Positions 1 to 5,644 of a stretch of 7,023 nucleotides of DNA are shown piece by piece. Source of the stretch: Oscillospiraceae bacterium (GTDB taxonomy: Bacteria; Bacillota; Clostridia; Oscillospirales; UBA929); the NCBI GenBank assembly GCA_009777685.1, contig WRLJ01000080.1, positions 1 to 7,023 on the forward strand. Reading direction: 5' to 3'. A model generated the notes under the pieces. The model saw nothing but the letters and a program-made list of their open reading frames with translations. It did no database searches and was not told the DNA's origin. Within the stretch, counting starts at the first letter, position 1. Every line of letters starts with the position of its first letter. The translations under genes were made by a program, and so were the position numbers.

Positions 1-23
1 GCTTATTCTAAGGGGGGACGGAC

Positions 24-926
24 ATGAGTGAGAAAGTGAAGCAGCACAAAAACATCTATCTGGAGCCGATCGTGTTCCATACGCTCAACACCCTGTTCCT
101 GATTGTCCTTGGCGTGATTATGGTCTACCCGCTCCTGAATACCCTGGCTATATCGCTCAACGAGGGCGTGGACGCCGTGCGCGGGGGCATATACCTCTGG
201 CCCCGCAAATGGACGCTGAGAAATTTCACGTCCGTCCTGGGGATCACGTCGATTTATTACGGGCTGATCACCAGCACGGCAAAGACGATCGTCGGCGTGA
301 TTATGAATATTTTCTTCACGCTGATGCTGGCCTACGCGCTCAGCCGCAGGGAGTATTTTCTGGCCCGTCCCATCACCCTGTTTTTCGTGCTGACGATGTA
401 CTTCAACGCCGGCCTGATCCCCAACTTTATCCTGATGCGGGATTTGCATCTGACCAATACCTTTACCGTGTATTGGCTTCCCTATGTCATCAGCACGTTC
501 AACCTGATCGTCATCCGGACCTATATCCGCTCGATTCCCGAAAGTCTGGTGGAATCGGCGCGCATCGACGGTTCGGGGGAGTTCCGCATCCTGTTCCGGA
601 TCATCACGCCGCTCTGCATCCCGACGCTGGCGACCATCGCGCTGTTTGTCGCCGTCGGCTCGTGGAACGCGTGGTTTGACACGATGCTGTACAACACAAG
701 GGACATCCGCCTCACGACGCTCCAGTATGAGCTGAAGAAAATGCTGGACAGCGCCATGCAAACCTTTGGCGGCGCGCCGCCGGGAGGCGATACGTCCGGA
801 CAGATGGTGACCGTCACCATCCGCGCCGCGGCAACCGTGATCACAGCCATTCCCATTTTGATTGTCTATCCGTTTTTGCAGCGCTATTTTGTCACGGGAC
901 TTACCATCGGCAGCGTGAAAGAATAG
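24..926 (+). CDS. Carbohydrate ABC transporter permease, LplC/YtcP type
   Basis: This is a 300-residue inner-membrane subunit of a binding-protein-dependent sugar importer (MalG-like, COG0395 type), one of the two permeases that form the channel. About six hydrophobic helices are visible, near residues 18-43, 75-106, 115-137, 147-166, 196-216 and 265-287. The cytoplasmic EAA loop, which docks the ATPase, lies near residues 177-196 (ESARIDGSGEFRILFRIITP). The ending GLTIGSVKE is typical of the LplC/YtcP subgroup, which serves oligosaccharides or uronate-containing glycans; the actual substrate cannot be read from the sequence. The ATG at 24 follows a purine-rich AAGGGGGGA site. The gene lies at the left edge, so the partner permease is expected just upstream. 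The solute-binding protein that often follows such a permease is absent: the next gene is unrelated and has its own promoter. No convincing terminator is seen after the stop. Confidence 0.93.
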   Translation: MSEKVKQHKNIYLEPIVFHTLNTLFLIVLGVIMVYPLLNTLAISLNEGVDAVRGGIYLWPRKWTLRNFTSVLGITSIYYGLITSTAKTIVGVIMNIFFTLMLAYALSRREYFLARPITLFFVLTMYFNAGLIPNFILMRDLHLTNTFTVYWLPYVISTFNLIVIRTYIRSIPESLVESARIDGSGEFRILFRIITPLCIPTLATIALFVAVGSWNAWFDTMLYNTRDIRLTTLQYELKKMLDSAMQTFGGAPPGGDTSGQMVTVTIRAAATVITAIPILIVYPFLQRYFVTGLTIGSVKE

Positions 927-955
927 GCCCAAGAGGCGGACGGCGCCCTTTAGGT

Positions 956-986
956 AAAAATATGGGCAAAAATATGGATAAAAAGG
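956..986 (+). repeat. Three A5 tracts phased at 12 bp upstream of a promoter
   Basis: Two near-identical 12-mers (AAAAATATGGGC at 956-967 and AAAAATATGGAT at 968-979) are followed by a third A5 tract at 980-984. The array ends two bases before the -35 element at 988. The A-tracts span roughly -67 to -39 relative to the predicted start. That is where an UP element or intrinsically curved DNA can help RNA polymerase bind. The repeat is seen directly; the stimulatory role is inference. Confidence 0.55.
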
Positions 987-987
987 C

Positions 988-1016
988 TTGACATTGTTGA
1001 GAATTGATGGTACACT
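988..1016 (+). promoter_or_regulatory. Sigma-70-type promoter of the sortase-signal protein gene
   Basis: A consensus -35 TTGACA (988-993) is separated by 17 bp from TACACT (1011-1016). A TGG directly before the -10 makes it an extended -10 promoter. Transcription would start near 1023, giving a leader of about 50 nt before the GTG start at 1076. Confidence 0.8.
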
Positions 1017-1029
1017 GCTGTTGATTGTA

Positions 1030-1050
1030 TGCGACTGCGTGGTTGTCGCA
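1030..1050 (+). other. Hairpin at the 5' end of the leader
   Basis: TGCGAC (1030-1035) pairs perfectly with GTCGCA (1045-1050) around a 9-nt loop. The stem begins about seven nucleotides after the predicted transcript start and ends before the ribosome binding site at 1063. A 5'-terminal stem of this kind commonly protects a highly expressed mRNA from decay. That role is inference. Confidence 0.45.
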
Positions 1051-1075
1051 CAAAAATTTATTGGAGGAATGTAAC

Positions 1076-1687
1076 GTGAAGAAACTCATCGCAACGGTTC
1101 TGGCGGTCCTTTTGGTCGCGGCGCTTGCCGTCCCGGCTATGGCCGCGGAGTTCTCGCTTCCGCTGCCCCCGCCCGGCGAAAACGGCGACCTTGGCTTCTG
1201 GGTCACTGACGGCACCGACGGCCTGGAGTCTGCTCTGACATGGGATATGTTGGGCAAGTCCACCGAGCTTGTGCTTGAAATGCCCGAGCCCGAGCAATTC
1301 CTGGTTGTTGTCGGCGGTTCCGGCTCCATCGGATGGTGGGAGCAAATTGAAGGCATGGAAGAGTATTGGGCGGACGGCAAGCTCACCATCAATTGGAGCG
1401 CGATTGGCATCAATATCACTGATCTTGCGGCGGCCAATGAAAATGACGAATACCACGCGAAGGTCTTCCTCGGCAGCTGGGGCACTCCGTTTGCGGATTT
1501 CGGCATTACGAAAATCACTCTCGTCTATGCAGGCGGCGGTGGCGGCGACGGCGGCAACGGCGGCGGCGCGGTCATTACCCCGAACCCGAAGACAGGCGTG
1601 GAGAGCTTCCTGATCGTTGCCCTTCTGGCTCTGCTTCTGTCGGTTTCCGGTGTGGTGCTGGCCGGCCGGAAGCTCCGCTCCAAATAA
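1076..1687 (+). CDS. Small secreted protein with an NPKTG sortase-type anchor
   Basis: The predicted 203-residue precursor starts at GTG 1076, with GGAGG at 1063-1067 and an 8-nt spacer. A longer frame from TTG 1025 is rejected because that codon sits on the predicted transcription start and lacks a binding site. Residues 1-23 are a signal peptide (KK, a hydrophobic core, then AMA before the likely cleavage). The exported part, about residues 24-152, is acidic and aromatic-rich. Its pattern suggests beta strands, ending in GITKITLVYAG, and is reminiscent of carbohydrate-binding beta-sandwich modules, though no family can be assigned. A glycine linker (153-164) leads to NPKTG (170-174), a hydrophobic helix (177-197) and the basic tail RKLRSK. 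That is the tripartite layout of a cell-wall sorting signal, with N in place of the usual L of LPXTG. No sortase gene is in the window. The strong promoter, A-tracts and terminator suggest an abundant single-gene transcript. Function unknown. Confidence 0.85.
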   Translation: MKKLIATVLAVLLVAALAVPAMAAEFSLPLPPPGENGDLGFWVTDGTDGLESALTWDMLGKSTELVLEMPEPEQFLVVVGGSGSIGWWEQIEGMEEYWADGKLTINWSAIGINITDLAAANENDEYHAKVFLGSWGTPFADFGITKITLVYAGGGGGDGGNGGGAVITPNPKTGVESFLIVALLALLLSVSGVVLAGRKLRSK

Positions 1688-1707
1688 GGTCTTTCCCGCT
1701 GAAGGAT

Positions 1708-1741
1708 AAAAAAGAAGGGGCGCCCGCCGGGCGTCCCTTTT
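1708..1741. terminator. Bidirectional intrinsic terminator between convergent genes
   Basis: GGGGCGCCC (1717-1725) pairs with GGGCGTCCC (1729-1737) around a 3-nt loop, with one G-T pair. It is followed by TTTT (1738-1741) on the plus strand. The A-rich stretch at 1708-1716 supplies a U-tract for minus-strand transcripts. It can therefore stop both the plus-strand surface-protein gene and the minus-strand zinc-ribbon gene, which ends at 1752. Confidence 0.85.
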
Positions 1742-1751
1742 GCTATGCGGA

Positions 1752-2402
1752 TTACCAGTTTGACGGGAGAGAAGAGAGGAAAGCCGAACCCGCGATCGCG
1801 ATGACCAGAATGTAGACCACGACAACGAGGCCGACGCTGATCAGCCAAATCAGCAGATTGGCCCGGGCAAAGTTCTTGCGGTTGACGTTGCCCTGCCCGA
1901 AGGCGAACACCAGCTGGAGGATGAAGCCGACAAACGGAATGGAGAATAGCAGCATGTACCCCAGGAACGCGCCTGTGCCGAGCGGCGAGGGGTCATCTCC
2001 GCCATAGGCCGGAGGATTGGGGCGCGCGTAACCGCCGTAGGGCTGCGGCGGCGGGGACGGGGGAGCATAGACCGGCGGGGCGGCGTAAGAGGGCGGCGCC
2101 TGGGCCGGCTGTCCGTAGGGCGGGGTGTAGGGGGACTGGGCCGCCGGAGGAGCCGGAGGCGTCCCGTAAGGCGAGGTATACGACGGCGCGGGCGGGGGCT
2201 GAGGCGGCGCCGTGTCCGCGGGCACGGGGTCAGGGTCAGGCACAGCTGGGATCTCCGGCGGCGTCTCCTCTAAGACCGGCAGGTCTCCGGTTACGGGCAT
2301 GGCGGGCATGGCCGCCGTGCTTTGCTCCCCGATCTGCGTGCCGCAGCCCTCGCAGAACCGGTTGCCCTCTTTCAGGGCGGAGCCGCATTTTTGACAGTAC
2401 AT
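1752..2402 (-). CDS. Zinc-ribbon, proline-rich two-helix membrane protein
   Basis: This 216-residue protein has three parts. Residues 1-21 form a compact zinc ribbon, with C3-x2-C6 and C17-x2-C20, of the type common in Bacillota membrane proteins. Residues about 45-140 are a low-complexity linker very rich in Pro, Tyr, Ala and Gly (PPYGQP, PYGGYA-like units), probably disordered. The C-terminus holds two helices (about 145-168 and 182-206) joined by a short loop with the motif NVNRKNFARANL, which recurs in uncharacterised zinc-ribbon membrane proteins. No enzymatic residues are evident, and a scaffold or sensor role is only a guess. The ATG at 2402 is preceded by AAGGAGG (2412-2418 on the plus strand, 9-nt spacer). 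The gene lies 89 nt downstream of rmuC, has its own promoter within the end of rmuC, and may also receive read-through from that operon. Confidence 0.85.
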   Translation of the reverse strand: MYCQKCGSALKEGNRFCEGCGTQIGEQSTAAMPAMPVTGDLPVLEETPPEIPAVPDPDPVPADTAPPQPPPAPSYTSPYGTPPAPPAAQSPYTPPYGQPAQAPPSYAAPPVYAPPSPPPQPYGGYARPNPPAYGGDDPSPLGTGAFLGYMLLFSIPFVGFILQLVFAFGQGNVNRKNFARANLLIWLISVGLVVVVYILVIAIAGSAFLSSLPSNW

Positions 2403-2411
2403 GGATTCCTT

Positions 2412-2436
2412 CCTCCTTCTTTTTCTTTTGAAGAGG
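2412..2436 (-). other. Possible hairpin covering the ribosome binding site
   Basis: On the minus strand, CCTCTTC (plus 2430-2436) can pair with GAAGGAGG (plus 2412-2419), leaving one bulged G and a 10-nt A-rich loop. That would occlude the Shine-Dalgarno sequence of the zinc-ribbon gene. The stem is short and bulged, so it may be only marginally stable. Confidence 0.3.
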
Positions 2437-2456
2437 CTTTGCCTGTTAGAACGAAT

Positions 2457-2469
2457 GCGTGAAACACGC
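2457..2469 (-). other. Leader hairpin near the transcript 5' end
   Basis: GCGTG (2457-2461) and CACGC (2465-2469) form a perfect 5-bp stem with a 3-nt loop. It lies about eight nucleotides after the start predicted from the promoter at 2484-2512. There is no U-tract, so it is not an intrinsic terminator for rmuC. It may protect the 5' end of the mRNA. Confidence 0.35.
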
Positions 2470-2483
2470 TCAAATCCGCCATT

Positions 2484-2512
2484 ATTTTATACTAGCCGTC
2501 GTCGCTTTGCAA
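2484..2512 (-). promoter_or_regulatory. Promoter of the zinc-ribbon gene inside the end of rmuC
   Basis: Read on the minus strand, TTGCAA (plus 2507-2512) and TAAAAT (plus 2484-2489) are separated by 17 bp. The -35 overlaps the last codons of rmuC, and its TAG stop (2492-2494) lies in the spacer. Transcription would start near 2477, giving a leader of about 75 nt. Confidence 0.6.
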
Positions 2513-3718
2513 GGGTTCCGGCAAAAGATTATCCGTTTCCACCGATTTCAGCGACCGCAGTATCCCGCGTGAACGGACGCCGACCAGACGCTCCAGTTCC
2601 TCGCTGGTGGAGTTCAGGCTGCGCTGGGCTTTCTCCAGAGACTGGGTAAAGGTTTCAAACTCTTTCCTGGCCTTGGCCAGCACGGCCCAGACCTCGCCGG
2701 AGCTTTTCTGGATGCGCAGTGTGCGGAAGCCCATTTGCAGGCTGTTCAGAAACGCGCCCATCGTCGAGGGGCCGGTGATGTTGACGCGGTACTTCTGGCT
2801 GAGCTCCTCCAGCAGGCCCAGACGGATGACCTCGGCGTACAGCCCCTCAAAGGGCAGGAAGAGGATGGCAAACTCCGTCGTTTCCGGCGGATGAATGTAC
2901 TTCGTGACGGCTTTGGCCGAGGCCAGAAGCGCGCCGCGCAGTTCCCGCGCCGCGGCGTCGACGGCGGCCTTGTCGCCGCTCTCGTAGGCCTCGCACAGCG
3001 CGCTGTAGCGGTCCAGCGGGAATTTTGAGTCCACCGGCAGCAGCACGGGCCGCCCGTCTCCGCCGTCGGCGGAGGGCGTCCCTCCGGGCATCTTGATGGC
3101 GTATTCCACGCGCTCCGTGCCCGCCGCGTCCGGCCCGTCCGTAGCGGTGTTGACCACATACTGCTCCGGCGAGAGCAGCTGCTCCAGCAGCGCGCCCAGC
3201 TGGTACTCGCCCAGCATTCCGCGCGTCTTGACGCCGGACAGGACCTTTTTCAAGTCGCCCACATCGGCGGCCATAGCCTGCATCTCGCCCAGGGACTTAT
3301 AGACCTGCTCCAGATTCTGGCTGACGGCCTGGAAGGAGCGGCTGATGCGTTCCTCCAGCGTCTTTTGCAGCGTCTCGTCCACGACGCCGCGCATTTCGGC
3401 CAGCTTCCGCTCGGTCGTCAGGCGGATGGCCTCCAGGTCCTGCCGGGTTTGTTGGCGCAGCCCCTCAAGACGCTGCTCGGTGACGGTGCGCAGGGCGTCC
3501 AGCTTGCCGTCCGTGCCCGCCGAAAAGCGCGCGAACCACTGATCCACCAGCTGGCTCTGCCGCTCCTGCTGCTCGGTCAGGCGGCGCTCCATGTCGATCA
3601 GCCCGCGCCGGGCTTCGTCCGTGCTTTGGCGCGCGGCAAGCCGCCGTACCGTGACCAGTACGGCGGCGGATACGGCCAAAGACAGCGCGGCGCACGCGGC
3701 GGCGATGTACTCCAGCAT
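2492..3718 (-). CDS. rmuC: RmuC family protein (DNA recombination/rearrangement limiting)
   Basis: The protein is about 408 residues. An N-terminal membrane helix (about 4-25) is followed by a long, charged, Gln/Glu/Arg-rich coiled coil (about 33-145) and then the conserved RmuC domain (about 150-365). Recognisable blocks are GVKTRGMLGEYQLGALLEQ, LLPVDSKFPLDRY, TTEFAILFLPFEGLYAE and NITGPSTMGAFLNSLQMGFR. This is the order and length expected for the family. In E. coli, RmuC affects inversion at short inverted repeats, and the domain is considered related to restriction-endonuclease-like nucleases; biochemical activity is not shown here. The start is ambiguous. ATG 3718 overlaps the upstream SPFH stop as TGATG and is 13 nt from AAGGAGA (plus 3732-3738). 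The GTG directly before it (3721) would add one residue with a 10-nt spacer. Either way, translation should be coupled to the upstream gene. Confidence 0.93.
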   Translation of the reverse strand: MLEYIAAACAALSLAVSAAVLVTVRRLAARQSTDEARRGLIDMERRLTEQQERQSQLVDQWFARFSAGTDGKLDALRTVTEQRLEGLRQQTRQDLEAIRLTTERKLAEMRGVVDETLQKTLEERISRSFQAVSQNLEQVYKSLGEMQAMAADVGDLKKVLSGVKTRGMLGEYQLGALLEQLLSPEQYVVNTATDGPDAAGTERVEYAIKMPGGTPSADGGDGRPVLLPVDSKFPLDRYSALCEAYESGDKAAVDAAARELRGALLASAKAVTKYIHPPETTEFAILFLPFEGLYAEVIRLGLLEELSQKYRVNITGPSTMGAFLNSLQMGFRTLRIQKSSGEVWAVLAKARKEFETFTQSLEKAQRSLNSTSEELERLVGVRSRGILRSLKSVETDNLLPEPLQSDDG

Positions 3719-4608
3719 CACGGGGTCAGGGTCTCCTTGAGGCCCGCGGCCAAGCCCGCGAGGCTTTGGATTTCAGAAGGGATGATGATTTTGGTCGCCT
3801 GACCGTCGGCGGCCTTGACGAACGCCTCCAGGCTTTTCAGCTTCAGGATGCTCTCCCGGGGATTGGACTCGTTGAGCATCACGATGGAATCCGCCAGCGC
3901 CTTCTGCACGGTGAGGATGGCCTGCGCCTCGCCCTCGGCCTCCAGGATTTGAGACTGCCGCGACGCGTCGGCGCGCAGGATGGCGGCTTGTTTTTCGCCC
4001 TCGGCGACCAGAATTTGACTCTGCTTCTCGCCCTCGGCCTGGAGGATGGCCTGGCGGCGTTCGCGCTCGGCCTTCATCTGCTTTTCCATGGAATCCTGAA
4101 TCTCGCGCGGCGGCAGAATACTTTTCAGCTCCACGCGGTTGACCTTGATGCCCCACGGGTCGGTGGCCTCGTCCAGAATGGCGCGCATTTTCGAGTTGAT
4201 CACGTCGCGGCTGGTCAGCGTCTGATCCAGCTCCAGCTCGCCGACGATGTTACGCAGCGTCGTGGCGGTCAGGTTTTCGATGGCGCTCATCGGATGCTCC
4301 ACGCCGTAAGTATACAGCTTGGGGTCGGTGATCTGGAAGTAGATGACCGTGTCGATTTGCATGGTGACGTTGTCCTTGGTGATCACCGGCTGGGGCGGGA
4401 AGTCCACGACCTGCTCCTTCAGCGAGACGATCTTGCTGACGCGCTCCATGATGGGGATTTTGAAGCGCAGGCCCGTTCCCCAGACCGTATGGAATACGCC
4501 GAAGCGCTCGATGACATAGCCCTTGGCCTGCTGGACGATCTTGATGTTGGCGATCAGGATGATCAGGATTACGATGACGGCGGCGGTGATGTAGATGAAT
4601 TCAGGCAT
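3718..4608 (-). CDS. SPFH/stomatin-family membrane protein (QmcA/slipin-like)
   Basis: This 296-residue protein has an N-terminal anchor (about 4-22, mostly Ile, Val, Leu and Ala) and an SPFH/band-7 domain (about 24-190; QAKGYVIERFGVF, GLRFKIPI, DPWGIKVNRVELKSI, PPREI). A helical flotillin-like region follows, with repeated AEGE units (about 186-231), and then a conserved tail with KIIIPSEI. Such proteins oligomerise into large membrane-bound cages and organise microdomains, in E. coli (QmcA, HflK/C) together with the FtsH protease. The partner NfeD gene lies immediately upstream with a 20-nt gap, the classical NfeD-stomatin pairing. The start at ATG 4608 is chosen for AAGGAGG (plus 4616-4622, 7-nt spacer) and for the anchor sequence. 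The same frame stays open upstream through the NfeD gene, but that extension is Arg/Gly-rich nonsense. The stop overlaps the rmuC start. Confidence 0.95.
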   Translation of the reverse strand: MPEFIYITAAVIVILIILIANIKIVQQAKGYVIERFGVFHTVWGTGLRFKIPIMERVSKIVSLKEQVVDFPPQPVITKDNVTMQIDTVIYFQITDPKLYTYGVEHPMSAIENLTATTLRNIVGELELDQTLTSRDVINSKMRAILDEATDPWGIKVNRVELKSILPPREIQDSMEKQMKAERERRQAILQAEGEKQSQILVAEGEKQAAILRADASRQSQILEAEGEAQAILTVQKALADSIVMLNESNPRESILKLKSLEAFVKAADGQATKIIIPSEIQSLAGLAAGLKETLTP

Positions 4609-4628
4609 GACGGATCCTCCTTTTTTGA

Positions 4629-5108
4629 TTACCGCCGGTGGGCGGCGGCTTCCGGCTTCTCCGGAGCGTCCCGCGGGCTTTCCCGCGCGGCGGATACCCA
4701 CAGCTTGACGCCCTCTATCCGTTCCACGGTGACGGTCGCGCCGGTCTCGAAGCGCCCGCCGTCCGAGGAGCGGGCGGTCCATTCCTTGCCCAGCGTGTAG
4801 ACGGCGCCGGTCTGGGCTGTGTTGTCGATGTCTTCGGTGACCCGTCCGGTCTGCCCCAGCACGCGGTCGGCGTTGGTGGCGACGCTCTTGGGCTGGATGT
4901 ACTTGCGCGCCAGCGGCCGGGTAAAGCAGAGCAGGACGGCGCTGACGGCCACGCACACCGCCGCCTGCGCCCAAACCGGCGCGCCCAGCAGCGCGGCGAC
5001 GAAGGCCGCCAGCGAGCCGAAGGCGAACCAGACGCAGACCAGCTGCACGCTCAACGCCTCGACAATGACCAGAACGCACATCAAAATGAGCCAAAACGCG
5101 ATTTCCAT
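4629..5108 (-). CDS. NfeD family membrane protein, short form
   Basis: This 159-residue partner of SPFH proteins has three closely packed membrane helices (about 4-22, 24-42 and 46-63). They are followed by a soluble C-terminal beta-rich OB-fold domain (about 75-140; VLGQTGRV, the segment around YTLGKEWTARS, GATVTVERIEGVKLWV). This is the short NfeD1b/YbbK-partner architecture, lacking the serine-protease domain of long NfeD proteins, so it should be a structural or accessory partner and not a peptidase. The tail beyond residue 142 is charged and probably disordered. The start at ATG 5108 has GGGAGGTG (plus 5117-5124) 8 nt upstream; an in-frame ATG seven codons earlier would place the binding site inside the gene and is rejected. 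It is the first gene of the minus-strand operon and has its own promoter. Confidence 0.92.
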   Translation of the reverse strand: MEIAFWLILMCVLVIVEALSVQLVCVWFAFGSLAAFVAALLGAPVWAQAAVCVAVSAVLLCFTRPLARKYIQPKSVATNADRVLGQTGRVTEDIDNTAQTGAVYTLGKEWTARSSDGGRFETGATVTVERIEGVKLWVSAARESPRDAPEKPEAAAHRR

Positions 5109-5141
5109 TCCGCGCGCACCTCCCGGCAATGTGTTTCTTTT

Positions 5142-5170
5142 AGTATAGCACAGCCGCGCCGAAAAGGGAA
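5142..5170 (-). promoter_or_regulatory. Extended -10 promoter of the nfeD-SPFH-rmuC operon
   Basis: On the minus strand, TGCTATACT (plus 5142-5150) is an extended -10 element. A weak -35, TTCCCT (plus 5165-5170), lies 17 bp upstream. Transcription would begin near 5135, leaving a leader of roughly 27 nt. It diverges from the tRNA promoter at 5284. Confidence 0.6.
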
Positions 5171-5283
5171 GTGAATTTCAGTTACCTTTCGGGAAAGTTT
5201 TTGGAAACCGTCAGACAAGCCCCGACCAGATCACATTGTACAGGCGGTGGTTGCCCGTTGACCGCTCCCGCAAAAAAAGACGC

Positions 5284-5312
5284 TTGCAATTTCGCGCCCG
5301 TTGTGGTACTAT
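5284..5312 (+). promoter_or_regulatory. Promoter of the tRNA-Thr gene
   Basis: TTGCAA (5284-5289) and TACTAT (5307-5312) are separated by 17 bp, with TGG directly before the -10 (extended -10). Transcription would start near 5319, giving a GC-rich precursor leader of about 57 nt ahead of the mature tRNA. Confidence 0.6.
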
Positions 5313-5375
5313 GGCTTGGGATTTGAAGAAACCCGGGCCGGCCGGAACGCCCGCCCGCGGCGCAAAACGAAATAC

Positions 5376-5451
<76 letters not shown>

Positions 5452-5454
5452 GTG

Positions 5455-5487
5455 AAACCCGCATAGCGCAGGAGCTTGCGGGTTTTT
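5455..5487 (+). terminator. Intrinsic terminator after tRNA-Thr
   Basis: AAACCCGCA (5455-5463) pairs perfectly with TGCGGGTTT (5477-5485). An inner AGC/GCT stem (5465-5467 with 5474-5476) closes a 6-nt loop. A run of five T (5483-5487) follows. It starts four bases after the CCA end. Confidence 0.9.
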
Positions 5488-5558
5488 CCCTTTCAGCGGA
5501 AAAATAAAAACAAGCAATGGGGAACGCATAAAGCTCGCCCGGGGGACAGAGAAACGGC

Positions 5559-5587
5559 TTGACAAGTTCACATTCAACCTTTATAAT
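5559..5587 (+). promoter_or_regulatory. Perfect-consensus promoter of the ATPase gene
   Basis: TTGACA (5559-5564) and TATAAT (5582-5587) match the sigma-70/sigma-A consensus at all twelve positions with the optimal 17-bp spacer. The start would fall near 5594, about 50 nt before the ATG at 5645. Such a perfect promoter is usually held in check by a repressor or another control. Confidence 0.9.
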
Positions 5588-5614
5588 GAGTAATTAGTAA
5601 ATCGTATTGAGTAA
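5587..5614 (+). repeat. Heptamer repeat over the ATPase transcription start
   Basis: Four consecutive 7-bp units begin at the last base of the -10: TGAGTAA (5587-5593), TTAGTAA (5594-5600), the diverged ATCGTAT (5601-5607) and TGAGTAA again (5608-5614). The two identical copies are 21 bp apart, two helical turns, and flank the predicted start. This is a reasonable position for an operator. The repeat is seen; the operator role is inference. Confidence 0.4.
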
Positions 5615-5644
5615 ACCGCAAGAGTGATTGGCGGGAGGGTTCTC

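Noticed and set aside
3..932. Long minus-strand open frame antisense to the permease, 309 codons
   Set aside because: Its translation is low-complexity, rich in Arg, Asp, His and Gln, with no domains. The plus-strand permease is unmistakable.
927..987. Terminator for the permease operon
   Set aside because: Only short GC complementarities around GGCGCC are seen, with no stem followed by a T-run.
3766..4800. 344-codon plus-strand open frame antisense to the SPFH and nfeD genes
   Set aside because: It arises from GC-rich codon bias of the opposite strand. It has no ribosome binding site and no recognisable domain, and it crosses the boundary between two real genes.
4609..5094. N-terminal extension of the SPFH gene to 458 residues
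   Set aside because: The extension is Arg/Gly/Ala-rich nonsense overlapping nfeD. The ATG at 4608 has an ideal ribosome binding site and begins the expected membrane anchor.
5109..5375. Intergenic region checked for small genes or RNAs
   Set aside because: It holds the two divergent promoters and the tRNA leader. A weak GCGGT/ACCGC stem before the A-run near 5274 lacks support as a terminator or small RNA.
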